Part shown: positions 54,910 to 64,000 of the stretch, piece by piece
How positions within the stretch are numbered: position 1 is the first letter of the stretch
Layout of the letters: each line of letters opens with the position of its first letter
From: Blepharisma japonicum
Taxonomy: Eukaryota > Ciliophora > Heterotrichea > Heterotrichida > Blepharismidae
Length of the DNA: 64,000 nucleotides
Assembly: GCA_949751835.1 (NCBI GenBank)
Contig: CATKHK010000009.1
Span: 186,001 to 250,000 of the forward strand
Direction of reading: 5' to 3'
Program-made: the position numbers and the translations under genes
The notes under the pieces: generated by a model
Database searches by the model: none
Seen by the model: only the letters and a program-made list of their open reading frames with translations
Told to the model about the DNA's origin: nothing

Positions 54910-55182
54910 TAATTATTTACAAGTTTTAATACGTGTATTAGATATAGTCAAAATATGGCCAGATATGGTAAGGTTAGCAGATTTTGATAACACCTGAGAG
55001 AATAGAAATCGAGAAATGGAAAAATTTATAGTTTTTAAGAAATATGGAAATTTAAAGGAATGAAGAATTTATCATACTTTAAAAGCAGTGATGATTTTGC
55101 TGTTATTTTCGAGTATTTATTTAAAATAAAATTGATTTTAATTAAATTTTAGTGTGATGAATTAATTTTGGTAAAATTCATT

Positions 55183-57715
55183 ATGCAAGCCAACTTCCCA
55201 GCACCTTTAGCTGAAATGGTCCATTTTAGGCTAGATACATCAAAGCTGCAGTCGAATTTGGATTTTCTATGAAATTTAGCTATGAGTTCCAAAACTGATT
55301 TGGAATCCACAAAATCAATTTTTCAATCAGAACTTATTCAATTTAACACAGAAATCGCCGATCTGAAGAAGCTTGAGCCAAAAATAGCAATATGCCAGGC
55401 TAAAATGATCGAATTTCAAAGCTTAAAAGGAAAAATTGACTCGTGGGATGACAGATTCAGAAGTCTTGAAGAAAAGATATATAATATCCAACATGAAACG
55501 AATGTAAATTTAAAAGAATTATCGAATACTATAGAAACTAAAGGTTCAAGTGCTAAAAGTGAATTCGAAACTACTCTAAATATTGTTCAGAGAAATTTAA
55601 ACCAAAAATATTCAAAGCAATTTGAAGAATTTGACAACACTTCTTTTGAAAATTTTACACGATTAGAAAATATCATAAATAATGAACTTGCCAAGCGATG
55701 CACTGCGAAAATGGTTAAAAAGCTTATAAAAACCGAACTGCTTAAAAGTTTATCAAAAAATACTGAATTAGCACAAAAACCAGCAGGAAATGAAAATGAA
55801 ATTAATGAAAAAAGAAACAAAGAAAAAATTGATGAAAATGAAGAGGATAACGAAGAAGATATTGAAAATTATAATATTAGTGAAATTTATTTAAGGCTGG
55901 GGAATTTAGAAAAAAAATTGAATTTAGACTTTGATCCTAAACATAAAACAGATTTTCCTTTAAGGCATGGAAGAATTTTAGAAAATACAAGTGAAAGCGG
56001 TAAAGTTGAGAACTTGAGTGATTTTCAATTGAAGTTTATCAGAATTATAAATGAAATCAATGATTTAAGAGAAGCAATAAATTCACTTTCAAGCCAAACA
56101 ACAAATTCTCACAATGGGATGCCAATGTCTACAGAAGATTTGAATGCACTTGAAGATATGAAAAATAAAATTTCACATATGGAGTCCCTCAATGCGAAAA
56201 ACTTTGAAGATCTAAATAATCAAATTTATTATTTAAAAAATGAAATGTCCTCGTCAGGAAGCCCAACTTCTAAAAGAAGACAAAAGTCATCACACACCCT
56301 CTCAGCTAGAAGTGTTCATTCCTTAACAAATTTAGAACAAAATTTATCAGCACAAGTGGAATCTATTAATGAAAAAATTAATTCGGATATTGAATCCATC
56401 AAAAAAGAAATTTCGACAATACAAAATAACTTAACCTTAAAGGTTTTCCGAGCTGAGCTTGAAGAAATTTTAGCAAAATTAAATAAACAAAACCGTACAA
56501 CTCAAAAAGCAGAAACCCCAAAAAGTGATGGGGCATCTGGGCACGATTTAAAATCTCTTGAAGGACGAGTCAATTCAATGTGAATGAGTCTTGAAAAAAT
56601 CCATAAAATGGAAGAAGCTTTCCAAAAGGTGATAAATGAAAACATTGAAACCAAAATTCATAAGTTCGATGATAAATTAGACAATCAGTATAAGGAATTA
56701 CTGGAAAAAATTCAAGAAATGCAGAGGTTTTTTGTAGCTGAAGTAGGGGATAAAGGAGACCAAATTGATTATTATGCAGAAAAAATACAGAATGTGGAGG
56801 AAGAGATAAAAGATATGAAGGAGCATCAGAAGCCGATTGTGAAATATCAAGTTATTGAAAACAAAAATGAAGAAGAAGGGCAGTTAGAAGAAAATGCGTT
56901 AGAAATTTCTGCTGATGGAAGCTTTGATATAAAAACCCTCATAAAGCAGCTTAGACTTCAAGACTCTCATATAAAGCAAGCTAACAGCAGCATACAAAAG
57001 CTGAGCTTTGACGTTGAAAAAATCAAAGAAATTATCAACAAAAACCAAGAAGACGGTTTAAACGCATATTTAAACCAACTTGAAGATCTTCAAAAAAATG
57101 TCTCAGAAGTCATGACAAAAGTCCAAGAAGGTTCAAGGCTTAGTCAAAGAGACTTCAGCATGCTGACTGAACTTTATCAAATAATTGAAGGAAAAGGAAA
57201 CAAAGATGAAATTTTAGAAAAAGTTGATAGAAAAGAGCTTAAACAAGCCTACCGAAATCTCTCCAAAAAAGTAAATTTTATTTAGATTGATACTGTTCAA
57301 GATGAACTTAAAAAAATTGAAGAGTTAAAAAATAAAACCGAAGTAAAAATAGAAAAGCCAGCCTTTTTTAAACAAAAAAGAAATGAATGCTTAGCATGCG
57401 GACAAGATATTCCAACTCCCGCCTATACAACTAGAGAATGAACGTATTCAGGGAGTTTTCCTGCCCTTACTCATTCAAGAGTATTTTTTTATTTAGTTTG
57501 GGCCTGGCTTCTCAAGGGTTCTGCCTATGGTTCACACTTCAAACGAAGCAACTAATAAATCTCACAAAAAATCAAAATCAGAGCTTCCCCTACCGTTAAT
57601 GAGAACAGTTGAAACTGCCGATCCTGACCCAAAACTTATATCAGTCACTCTATCAAGAAAAGCTTCTGTAAAAAGCAATCGATTAGCAACAACAATGCAC
57701 AAAGAGAGATTTTAA
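55183..57715 (+). CDS. Large coiled-coil protein with C-terminal Cys motif (DUF4795-like?)
   Basis: 833 residues from exons 55183-57270, 57286-57480 and 57497-57715, separated by 15- and 16-nt introns. TGA 55270, 56581 and 57439 encode Trp. Nearly all of it is coiled coil, divided by an acidic linker near residue 215 and Ser-rich stretches. The C-terminal module has NECLACGQDIPTP, TTREWTYSGSF and, across the 16-nt intron, HSRFGPGFSRVLPMV. The coiled coil followed by a single CxxC and a PG-rich tail recalls DUF4795 proteins (QRICH2/C16orf96, sperm-flagellum linked), weak evidence for an axonemal or basal-body role. It converges on the glutaredoxin gene, 40 bp away. Confidence 0.82.
57271..57285 (+). 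other. 15-nt intron 1 of coiled-coil gene
   Basis: GTAAATTTTATTTAG, phase 0, with in-frame TAG if retained. Removal joins NLSKK to IDTVQDELKK and continues the heptad pattern. A lies at position 10. Confidence 0.92.
57481..57496 (+). other. 16-nt intron 2 of coiled-coil gene
   Basis: GTATTTTTTTATTTAG, the only 16-nt intron in the window. Its removal shifts into the downstream frame and gives THSRFGPGFSRVLP; A lies at position 11, again six from the 3' end. Unlike the 15-nt introns, it has no in-frame stop inside. Confidence 0.88.
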
Positions 57716-57755
57716 ATCTTTATAAATATTTTCTATCAATTAATCACGGCTTATC

Positions 57756-58112
57756 CTAAATCTCGTTAATTACATCTTTATATTCTACCCCAGCCCTGGT
57801 GCAATGCTGCTGAACAGTGCCCTTTTTGATTCCAGCTATCAAATCTGAGCATCCACCTATATGAGCTTCTCCTATAAAAATATTAGGCACGGTGGTCTGA
57901 TTAGTTATTTCTTTTAAAGCTTGCTTATAGTCCTTCCCTTTAGGATGATGATCTAGCTCAATTACATATGGAGAAACTTTCATTTTCTCAAACACTGTTT
58001 TTGCTCTAGCACAGTAAGGACAATAGGTTGCGCTAAATATAACGCATTTATTGCTACGAATAATTTCCTCAACTTCTGGCCTAGATTTTGAAGGTGACTG
58101 TGAACTTCCCAT
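57756..58112 (-). CDS. Dithiol glutaredoxin
   Basis: 118 residues from the second in-frame Met (58110-58112). Glutathione-dependent thiol-disulfide oxidoreductase: FSATYCPYCARAKTVFEKM has the CPYC active site, TVPNIFIGEAHIGGCSDL the cis-Pro and GSH-binding loop. I prefer MGSSQSPSK as the start over the upstream Met at 58155-58157, which would lie only 16 bp from the Rab stop. The chosen start gives an MGSSxS-type N-myristoylation sequence. It ends in TAG. Class-I dithiol type, probably cytosolic or membrane-tethered. Confidence 0.93.
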   Translation of the reverse strand: MGSSQSPSKSRPEVEEIIRSNKCVIFSATYCPYCARAKTVFEKMKVSPYVIELDHHPKGKDYKQALKEITNQTTVPNIFIGEAHIGGCSDLIAGIKKGTVQQHCTRAGVEYKDVINEI

Positions 58113-58173
58113 TTTATTTCTCTTACTAATATTACTATTGGCAATAAATATATTCAAAAAATTAAGTTAACAC

Positions 58174-58785
58174 TTAACCTTTGTTACAGCAGCCTTTCTT
58201 TTTTTTCTGTTTATTATTTTGAACTCTTACATTAGCAACGTTTCCTATGATTTCATATAATTTTTTATCAAGGATTTCTTTTGCAAGGTGGTCGAAAACT
58301 TCTGTAATGTTATGGCCTGATTTGGCACTTGTGGGGAAAAAAGACATTCCAAGCTCTCTAGCAAGTCTTTCACCTTCTTCAGGTGGAACAACGATGTCTT
58401 CCATATCGGATTTGTTACCTATGAGCACCAAGGCGACATGCTGATTAGCATGCTGATAGATCTGGTCAACCCAGTTTTTTACATTATTGAACGATTCTTG
58501 ACTAGTACAGTCATAGCAGAGAACTATCCCCATAGCTCCTGCATAATATGTCTTTGTTATTGTTCTAAACCTGTCTTGTCCTGCTGTGTCTCATATTTGC
58601 AGCTTTACCCTGCTCCCATTAACGTTTATGACTTTGATTTTGTAGTCGATTCCTATTGTAGCGATGTGATTTGGAGCGAAACTTACATCAACGAATCGCA
58701 GCAAAATACAGCTTTTACCTACACCTGAGTCTCCGAGAATAAGGAGCTTAAACATATAGTCGAAGTCGTTGCTTGATCTTTCCAT
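58174..58785 (-). CDS. Rab-family small GTPase
   Basis: 203 residues. G-motifs are GDSGVGKSC, the switch-[22 protein letters not shown] and TSAKS. The Trp of WDTAGQ, essentially invariant in Rabs, is encoded by TGA 58591-58593. The C-terminus [10 protein letters not shown] has the two-Cys prenylation site of Rabs, though not at the exact end. Overall closest in look to the Rab1/Rab8/Rab10/Rab3 group of secretory Rabs ([26 protein letters not shown]); the exact subfamily is not decided. It works in vesicle targeting on internal membranes. Confidence 0.96.
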
Positions 58786-59253
58786 TTATAATTTATATAT
58801 AAGAAGGCTGAATATCTTGAAAGGAAAATTTAAAAATAAACCTTCATTAGCATTCAAATATTGAATTGTTTTTAGAGAGTCTTTATTACTATAAAAAATT
58901 GTAGTTTAATAAAATAGAAGCTGAGAAAATTAATAAATTAATAAAGCTAATGAATATATGAATAAGTAAATATGAGTGAATGTTTAATAAAGATTTTCAC
59001 TTGCATTTTTTTGTTTCTGCTTATGGTTTGCAAATAAATAATAGCTATTAGGCTATTCTCATTAAGATAAAGGGTGCTTGGCACGCCCAATTTTATCCTA
59101 AATAATAAATCATGAAAATATTTTCAATCAGCATATCATTGCTATATCCTTAATTTTATCCCCAGTTTTATGATTCTTAATTAAATCATTTTTCTCTTAT
59201 TATTATACTTCTTTCTAGTATATCATCATTGTTTAAAATTTTAAAGAATTTCT
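58786..59253. promoter_or_regulatory. Intergenic between divergent Rab and cystathionine lyase genes
   Basis: 468 bp AT-rich region carrying both promoters. The only GC-rich patch, GGGTGCTTGGCACGCCC at 59072-59088, could form a small imperfect hairpin. No gene seen. Confidence 0.45.
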
Positions 59254-60435
59254 ATGGACATTACTAAGCAAGACTTAAGTAATGATTATCAGATAGAAAC
59301 TCAATTTATTCATGCTGGGCAAAGTCCTGAGTGAAATACAGGAGCTCTTGCAATTCCAATTTCTTTATCTACAACATTTGCTCAAGAATCTCCAGGAGTT
59401 AACCTCGGCTTTGAATATTCACGATCAGATAATCCTGTGAGGCAATCTTTAGAAGAAAATATTGCCATCTCTGAAGGAATTAAATACGGACTAGTTTTTT
59501 CTAGCGGAGTTTCTGCAATCGCAGCTGTTTTATCAATGGTAGATCCTGGAATGCATGCTATCATTGGAATTGATGTATATTTAGGCGCAAGGCCTCTTTT
59601 TACTCAACTTGGGCAATTAATGCATAACATAGAAGTTAGTTATATTGATTTTTCAAACAATGAAGAGGTCGAAAATTCAATGAGAGAAAATACAAAAATC
59701 CTTTGGATAGAAACTTTTTCTAATCCAATGCTAAATGTGCCTGATTTAAAAATGATAATAGATATTGCGCATCAAAGGAATATATTGGTTGCTGTAGATA
59801 GCACTTTAACAAGTCCATATTTAATAAGGCCTGCTTTGTATGGAGCTGATATGGTAGTCCACTCATCTACAAAGTTTATTGGCGGGCATTGTGACTTGCT
59901 GCAAGGAATAGTTTGCACAAGTAGTGATGAAATATATGAACGTTTGAAGTTTTATCAAAATAGTGTTGGGGCTGTTCCTTCACCATTTGAATGTTATTTA
60001 GCACTTAGAGGAATGAAAACTTTGCATTTAAGGATGAAAGCTTCATCAAAAAATGCAATGAAAGTGGCTAATTTTCTTTCAAAGCATAACAAAATAGAAT
60101 TTGTAGTTTATCCAGGGCTAAAATCGCATCCTCGCTATGAGTATGTGAAGCGAGAAATGAGGTATCCAGGAGGTATCCTAACATTTAAGCTCAAAGGGGG
60201 AGAAAATGAAATGAGCATTTTTGTGCGAAATTTAAAATTTATTACTTTTGGGACGTTCAGCTTAGGTTGTGTAAAAAGTCTCATCGTTAAGGCATTAAGC
60301 CACTCAGAATATAGAGCAAGGTACCCATTGCCTTATAATATTCTTAGGTTTTCAGTTGGAATTGAGCATATAGATGATATTATTAAGGATTTATCAGATG
60401 CTTTAGATAAAGTTGACCATATTGAGAATAATTAA
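59254..60435 (+). CDS. Cystathionine gamma-lyase-type PLP enzyme
   Basis: 393 residues with TGA 59332-59334 as Trp (GQSPEWNTGA); start ATG 59254. Cys/Met-metabolism PLP family: TQFIHAGQ opening, ISLSTTFAQ, YSRSDNP (PLP-phosphate contact), a VDSTLTSPYL segment and VVHSSTKFIGGH with the PLP lysine at residue 207. Length and order fit cystathionine gamma-lyase, the last step of transsulfuration (cystathionine to cysteine, 2-oxobutyrate and ammonia). Several usually fixed positions differ (FSSGVSA for FASGLAA, LGCVKSL for LGGxESL), so gamma-synthase or methionine gamma-lyase activity is not excluded. Cytosolic. It converges on the SDR gene, 44 bp away. Confidence 0.9.
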
Positions 60436-60479
60436 TATTATCCTAAAGATAATGGAGAATAATTATTAATAGTTTATTG

Positions 60480-61385
60480 TTACTTTGACCTTGGAAATAT
60501 TTTCCTGTGAACTGATTCATAAATAAAAAAATAAAAAATTGCTTTTGTTAATCATGACGGCAATCCATAAAGTAAAAAATAGTAAAAAATGTGTTTTCAG
60601 CTACCATAGCATATATCAATTCTTCCTAAGCATTTCAAGCTTGGCTCCACTAAGTCTCTAGGATCATCTAAAACAATATTAGGCTTATAATTCTCAGTCA
60701 TATTCGAACTAACAGCTAACGGTCTCACACAAAGAATATCTGCATCTGTCTCGTTATATAATGCCAGCATAAATCTATCCCCAAAACATTTAGTTCCACT
60801 ATATAACGAAATCATTGGCATTGTAAAAACAGTGCTTGCAGAACTCAATGCAATTATTCCTCTTTTTCCTTTTCTGTGTAATGAATTATCTAAAAATATT
60901 TTTGACAAAAATAATAATGGATAAGTATTTAAGGAGTGCATATAATTAATTTCATTAAGTTTCATATCTGAAAAATGAATTCTTGAAAGGGAAGCAACAT
61001 TATTGATAAGAATTGAAAAATCATAGGATTGGAATAAATCAATAAATTTTTGCTGCAAGGATTCAGAAGTTTGCAATTCAGAAAAGTCGCATTTCATATA
61101 GAGAACTTGGACTTGGTATTTTAATGATAATTCTTTAGAAAGATCTATTAGAAGAGATTCAGTTCTTGCTATTAGATAAAGATTGAAGCCTTTTGCCGCC
61201 AAGGAAACTGCATAGGCTTTTCCTATTCCATAAGTAGCACCGGTAACAAGGGCTCAGGATTTCCCATAAGTAGAGAGCTTTGTTGGCAAAATATGATAAA
61301 TTAAGAGAATTCGTAAAAAATTAGCTGATAAATAAAGAAAAACTATGAGTCCAAGCCATCAAAAGATACTACTAAGTTCCTCCAT
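60480..61385 (-). CDS. HSD17B12/3-ketoacyl-CoA reductase-like short-chain dehydrogenase
   Basis: 301 residues once TGAs are read as Trp (for example 61359-61361, 60597-60599 and 60552-60554). An N-terminal hydrophobic anchor (WLGLIVFLYLSA) is followed by WALVTGATYGIGKAYA with the Rossmann TGxxxGxG, INNVAS (NNxA-like), and the active site SSAS...YSGTK with Ser, Tyr and Lys. After the TGA at 60597 the protein runs on for 38 more residues (YYFLLYGLPSWLTKAIFYF, then HRKIFPRSK), giving the length and C-terminal membrane region of HSD17B12/KAR. These reductases act in very-long-chain fatty acid elongation at the ER or in steroid reduction. Start ATG 61383-61385. Confidence 0.9.
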
Positions 61386-61822
61386 TATCAATTAATTACA
61401 TACAAATTGTCTCCAAGGAAAATTATTAGTAATGCATAATAAGTATAATCAGAAATAATGTGAGGTAATTGCTGATTAGGAGCTTAAATCTATTCCATTT
61501 TAAAATTCATTAAAATTTTAATATTCAGCTTTCTCATGTTTATAAATTTTAACATGAAAAATATGCACATATATTTAATTCATAGAGAGATGACTTTTAA
61601 ATCTATCTTTAAAATTTAGAGATAGGCAGGCTCATAAAAAAAGGCGCTATTGCATATCAAAATATCTATTTAAATACTAAACAAGAATAAATTATAATGT
61701 AAATGGTTTATCCTCAAATATAAAATTTTTAAAATAAACACTAAAAATAACAAATCAAATCTCTCTTTGCTTATCGACTCTTCTTTAAACACTATTTTTA
61801 TTCATATATTTTCTCGATAAAA
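61386..61822. promoter_or_regulatory. Intergenic between divergent SDR and Miro genes
   Basis: 437 bp AT-rich DNA between two start codons. No gene, RNA or repeat recognised; it should carry both promoters. Confidence 0.45.
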
Positions 61823-63652
61823 ATGAAAGATGATATAAGAGTCCTTGTGCTTGGAGATGGTAAATTCTAATTAGAGAAGGTCGGGAAAACCTCCATAATA
61901 AAAGCTCTTATAAGTGATCAACTTCCTCTTGAAGTTCCTGCAGTTCATCCTCCAGTTAAATTCCCAAAAGAGTATTGTCTTGATAATTGTTCAGTCACAG
62001 TCGTAGACAGCCTCTATAGACGAGATCAGGAAACAGATGATACTCTCATAGAAGAAATTTCCAAAGCCAATTCAGTCCTCCTTGTATATGATGTTACAAT
62101 GACTGATACTATAGATCGATTAGGCTCTTTTTGGATGGATTTCATATCAAATCATAGCGATGCCCCAATTATCTTAGTAGGAAATAAAGCAGACTTAAAA
62201 ACTGACCAAAGCACAGCTGAGCAATTTGAAGACATTATGAGACCTCTCGCCAAAGATTATAAACAATGCACTATAAGTTTAGAAGTATCAGCAAAAACTC
62301 TATGCAACTTGCAAGATTTATTTTTATGTGCTCAAAGAGTGGTCCTATATCCTACATCTCCTTTGTACGAATCAGTGTCAAGACAACTGACTCCAGAGTT
62401 TGAAAGAGCACTTGCATTGATTTTTAGAAGATGCGACAAGGACCAAGATTTTTATCTGAACGATTATGAGCTTGCCAATATGCACTCAGAAGTATTTCAA
62501 AATCATCTCATACAGAATGACATGGACCGTATTAAAGAAGTTGTTAGAGAGCAATGCGAAGATGGAGTTACTGATAAAGGAATGAATTTCCATGGTTTTC
62601 TTCATCTTCAGAAAATGATGATCCAAAGGCTGAAGCTTAATGTTTGTTGAACACTTTTAAGGTACTTTGGGTTTAACGACAAATTAGAGCTAGAAATCAA
62701 CTTTAATATCGCGAAAAAGCCAATAGAATCCATAGAACTCAGCAGAAATTCAATAAACTTTTTAATAGCAGTTTTCAAACAATATGCAAGAAATGAGTTA
62801 TTAACTTATGAAGATTTGCTATCAATTTTCTCTACAATGGATAGTCCACCATGGGCTCCAACAAGAATAGATGAGCAAGCTTGGCTTAGCATTGAAAAAT
62901 TTGTGGCAATGACTCCTGATTTTTGTGTCACTTTATCGTCCTGACTGGCATTATGGCACATGCTTACCCTTCTTGACTATGAAAATTCATTGAAATATCT
63001 AGTTCATATTGGCTTTTCTTATAACTATGAAGATGCTTTTATTATTACTAAAGAAAGAGACGTCACTGATTTTTCTCAAAGAAGAGTTTTCTGTGGATTT
63101 GTATTAGGTGAAACTGGGGTTGGAAAAACTTCACTATTGAACTCATTATTAGAAAAAGAGTTTAACCCAAATCAAATGCCTAGCACTCTTCCCAATATGG
63201 TTTCCAGAATTATTGAAGACACATCAAGCCAATTATTAGAAAGTAAATGTTTAGTACTCATTGAATATCCTACTGTTGCGTTAGAAGAAATGAAAAATAA
63301 CCTCGATCTATGTGACGTTGCTATAATTCTGCAAGATGGCACCAGAGAAAGCCAAGAATTCATAGCAAATGAGCTTTTCTTGCCACCACTTTTACCAAGA
63401 ATTAGAGTAAATACTAAATCTGATTATCCAATGAAATTGACGATTGATTTATCAAAAGAAAGACCTGTAGGGCTATTTACTGAGATTGTAAATATTGCAA
63501 TAAGACCTATGAATGGGCTAGAAGAGCATGTGAGACGAGAAATTAAGAAAAGCATGCAGGAAAAAAGAGTATCAGTAGCATTGAAAATTGGAATCGTTGT
63601 AGCTGTGTTTGTGAGTGGAATCGCAATTATGAGGAAATATTTCCCTAGATAA
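61823..63652 (+). CDS. Mitochondrial Rho GTPase Miro
   Basis: 604 residues from exons 61823-61859 and 61875-63652; TGA 62648-62650 and 62942-62944 are Trp. The first GTPase P-loop GDEKVGKTS is split by the intron. It is followed by GNKAD and SAK, EF-hand 1 (DKDQDFYLNDYEL), a degenerate second EF-hand region, the second GTPase (GETGVGKTSLLNS) and a C-terminal membrane anchor (IGIVVAVFVSGIAIM, then RKYFPR). Both TGA-Trp match conserved residues: VCWTLLRYFGF against the family's TTWTVLRKFGY, and SSWLALWHMLTLLD against GWLAQWTL-type. GTPase 2 lacks an obvious NKxD (NTKSD). Miro tethers mitochondria to motors at the outer membrane. The stop abuts the next gene's stop. Confidence 0.95.
61860..61874 (+). 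other. 15-nt intron of Miro gene
   Basis: GTAAATTCTAATTAG, phase 1, inside the first P-loop. Retention gives GGT AAA TTC TAA; removal restores LGDEKVGKTS. A lies at position 10. Confidence 0.94.
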
Positions 63653-64000
63653 TTATTTTTTAAAATTAGCATTAAGCTTTATTAACAGTTGAGCCAAATC
63701 GGTTCGGTTATCTTTGATAGCATGAGATAAAGCTGTGTGGCCTGAACTGTCTGTTTCGTCCATGTCAATTCCTTTGGATATTAAGAATTTCAATAAGTCT
63801 TCTCTCTTTGAATATGACCTGAACACTTTTGAAAAATTTAAAAGTTGGATTTCTGCCCCTAATTCAACCATTTTTTCTATCATAGGTATTGAAGGTAATG
63901 CAAACCATAAAGGTGGATATCCATTGATATTATAATTAATGGCTTCAATAAATTCATTTTCTTCAGTGTTCTCATGAAGAAACTCAAGAACTTCACTATT
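63653..64000 (-). CDS. Ankyrin-repeat protein, 3' part (runs off the window)
   Basis: C-terminal 115 residues of a gene whose 5' part lies beyond the right edge. Ankyrin-type repeats are visible: NINGYPPLWFALPSIPMIEK, then LLKFLISKGIDMDETDSSGH followed by TALSHAIKDNRTDLAQLLIK. These show the TPLxxA/xxxxLLxxGA pattern. The stop TAA at 63653-63655 is immediately adjacent to the Miro stop. No further domain can be judged. Confidence 0.8.
   Translation of the reverse strand, partial: NSEVLEFLHENTEENEFIEAINYNINGYPPLWFALPSIPMIEKMVELGAEIQLLNFSKVFRSYSKREDLLKFLISKGIDMDETDSSGHTALSHAIKDNRTDLAQLLIKLNANFKK

Noticed and set aside
58113-58157. Longer glutaredoxin start
   Set aside because: It would leave 16 bp to the upstream Rab stop and adds residues outside the glutaredoxin fold; the MGSSQS start fits better.
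59072-59088. GC-rich patch considered as a small RNA gene
   Set aside because: Only a 3+3 bp imperfect stem; no resemblance to tRNA, 5S, U6 or SRP RNA.

Overview
The window reads as gene-dense, AT-rich nuclear DNA of a heterotrich ciliate, most likely a Blepharisma macronuclear contig. Three observations support this. (1) TGA is read as tryptophan: many genes stay in frame only if TGA is sense, and several of these codons fall on invariant Trp positions (Rab WDTAGQ, formin FH2, Miro, CPSF73, ABCC). All ends I could fix use TAA or, less often, TAG. (2) Introns are tiny: I find nine, eight of 15 nt and one of 16 nt, all GTA...AG, with an A always six bases from the 3' end. (3) The genes are eukaryotic and ciliate-like, with many coiled-coil proteins. 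I see no mobile element, tRNA, rRNA, telomere or CRISPR array. The species is an inference from the code and the intron size.

Layout. 1-2.5 kb: a divergent histone H3, an SF-assemblin and the F1-ATPase assembly factor ATPAF1/ATP11. 2.9-9.4 kb: one very large chromatin/transcription gene (PHD + extended PHD + PHD, PLU-1-like helices, TFIIS central domain, SPOC). 10.0-16.4 kb: a small unknown gene, an ABCC transporter, proteasome Rpn7 and an aldose-1-epimerase-like enzyme. 16.6-19.3 kb: two coiled-coil genes, one with a frame break at an A10 run. 19.5-24.2 kb: CPSF73, NAD synthetase and ribosomal protein eS27. 24.7-30.3 kb: a DYRK kinase, a secreted coiled-coil protein and an LRR/coiled-coil protein. 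30.4-38.8 kb: VPS35L (Retriever), an unknown protein, ATAD3, a TSNAXIP1-like coiled-coil protein and an eIF4G-like MIF4G protein. 38.9-46.9 kb: two unknown proteins, a Diaphanous-type formin with a duplicated FH1 and an ANP32-like protein. 47.1-54.9 kb: an unknown protein, an AGC kinase, then a minus-strand run of four genes only 26-39 bp apart (small basic protein, DHHC acyltransferase, cyclin Y, ubiquitin E1). 55.2-64 kb: a coiled-coil protein, glutaredoxin, a Rab, cystathionine gamma-lyase, an HSD17B12-like reductase, Miro and a partial ankyrin gene.

These genes are mostly independent housekeeping and cell-structure functions, with no operon-like pathway. Themes are chromatin and RNA (H3, the PHD-TFIIM-SPOC gene, CPSF73, eIF4G), membrane traffic and mitochondria (VPS35L, Rab, DHHC, Miro, ATAD3, ATPAF1) and cortex/cytoskeleton (SF-assemblin, formin, coiled coils). 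The strongest candidates for something new are the PHD-PLU1-TFIIM-SPOC fusion, the rule that every 3n intron carries an in-frame stop, and the very short intergenic distances.
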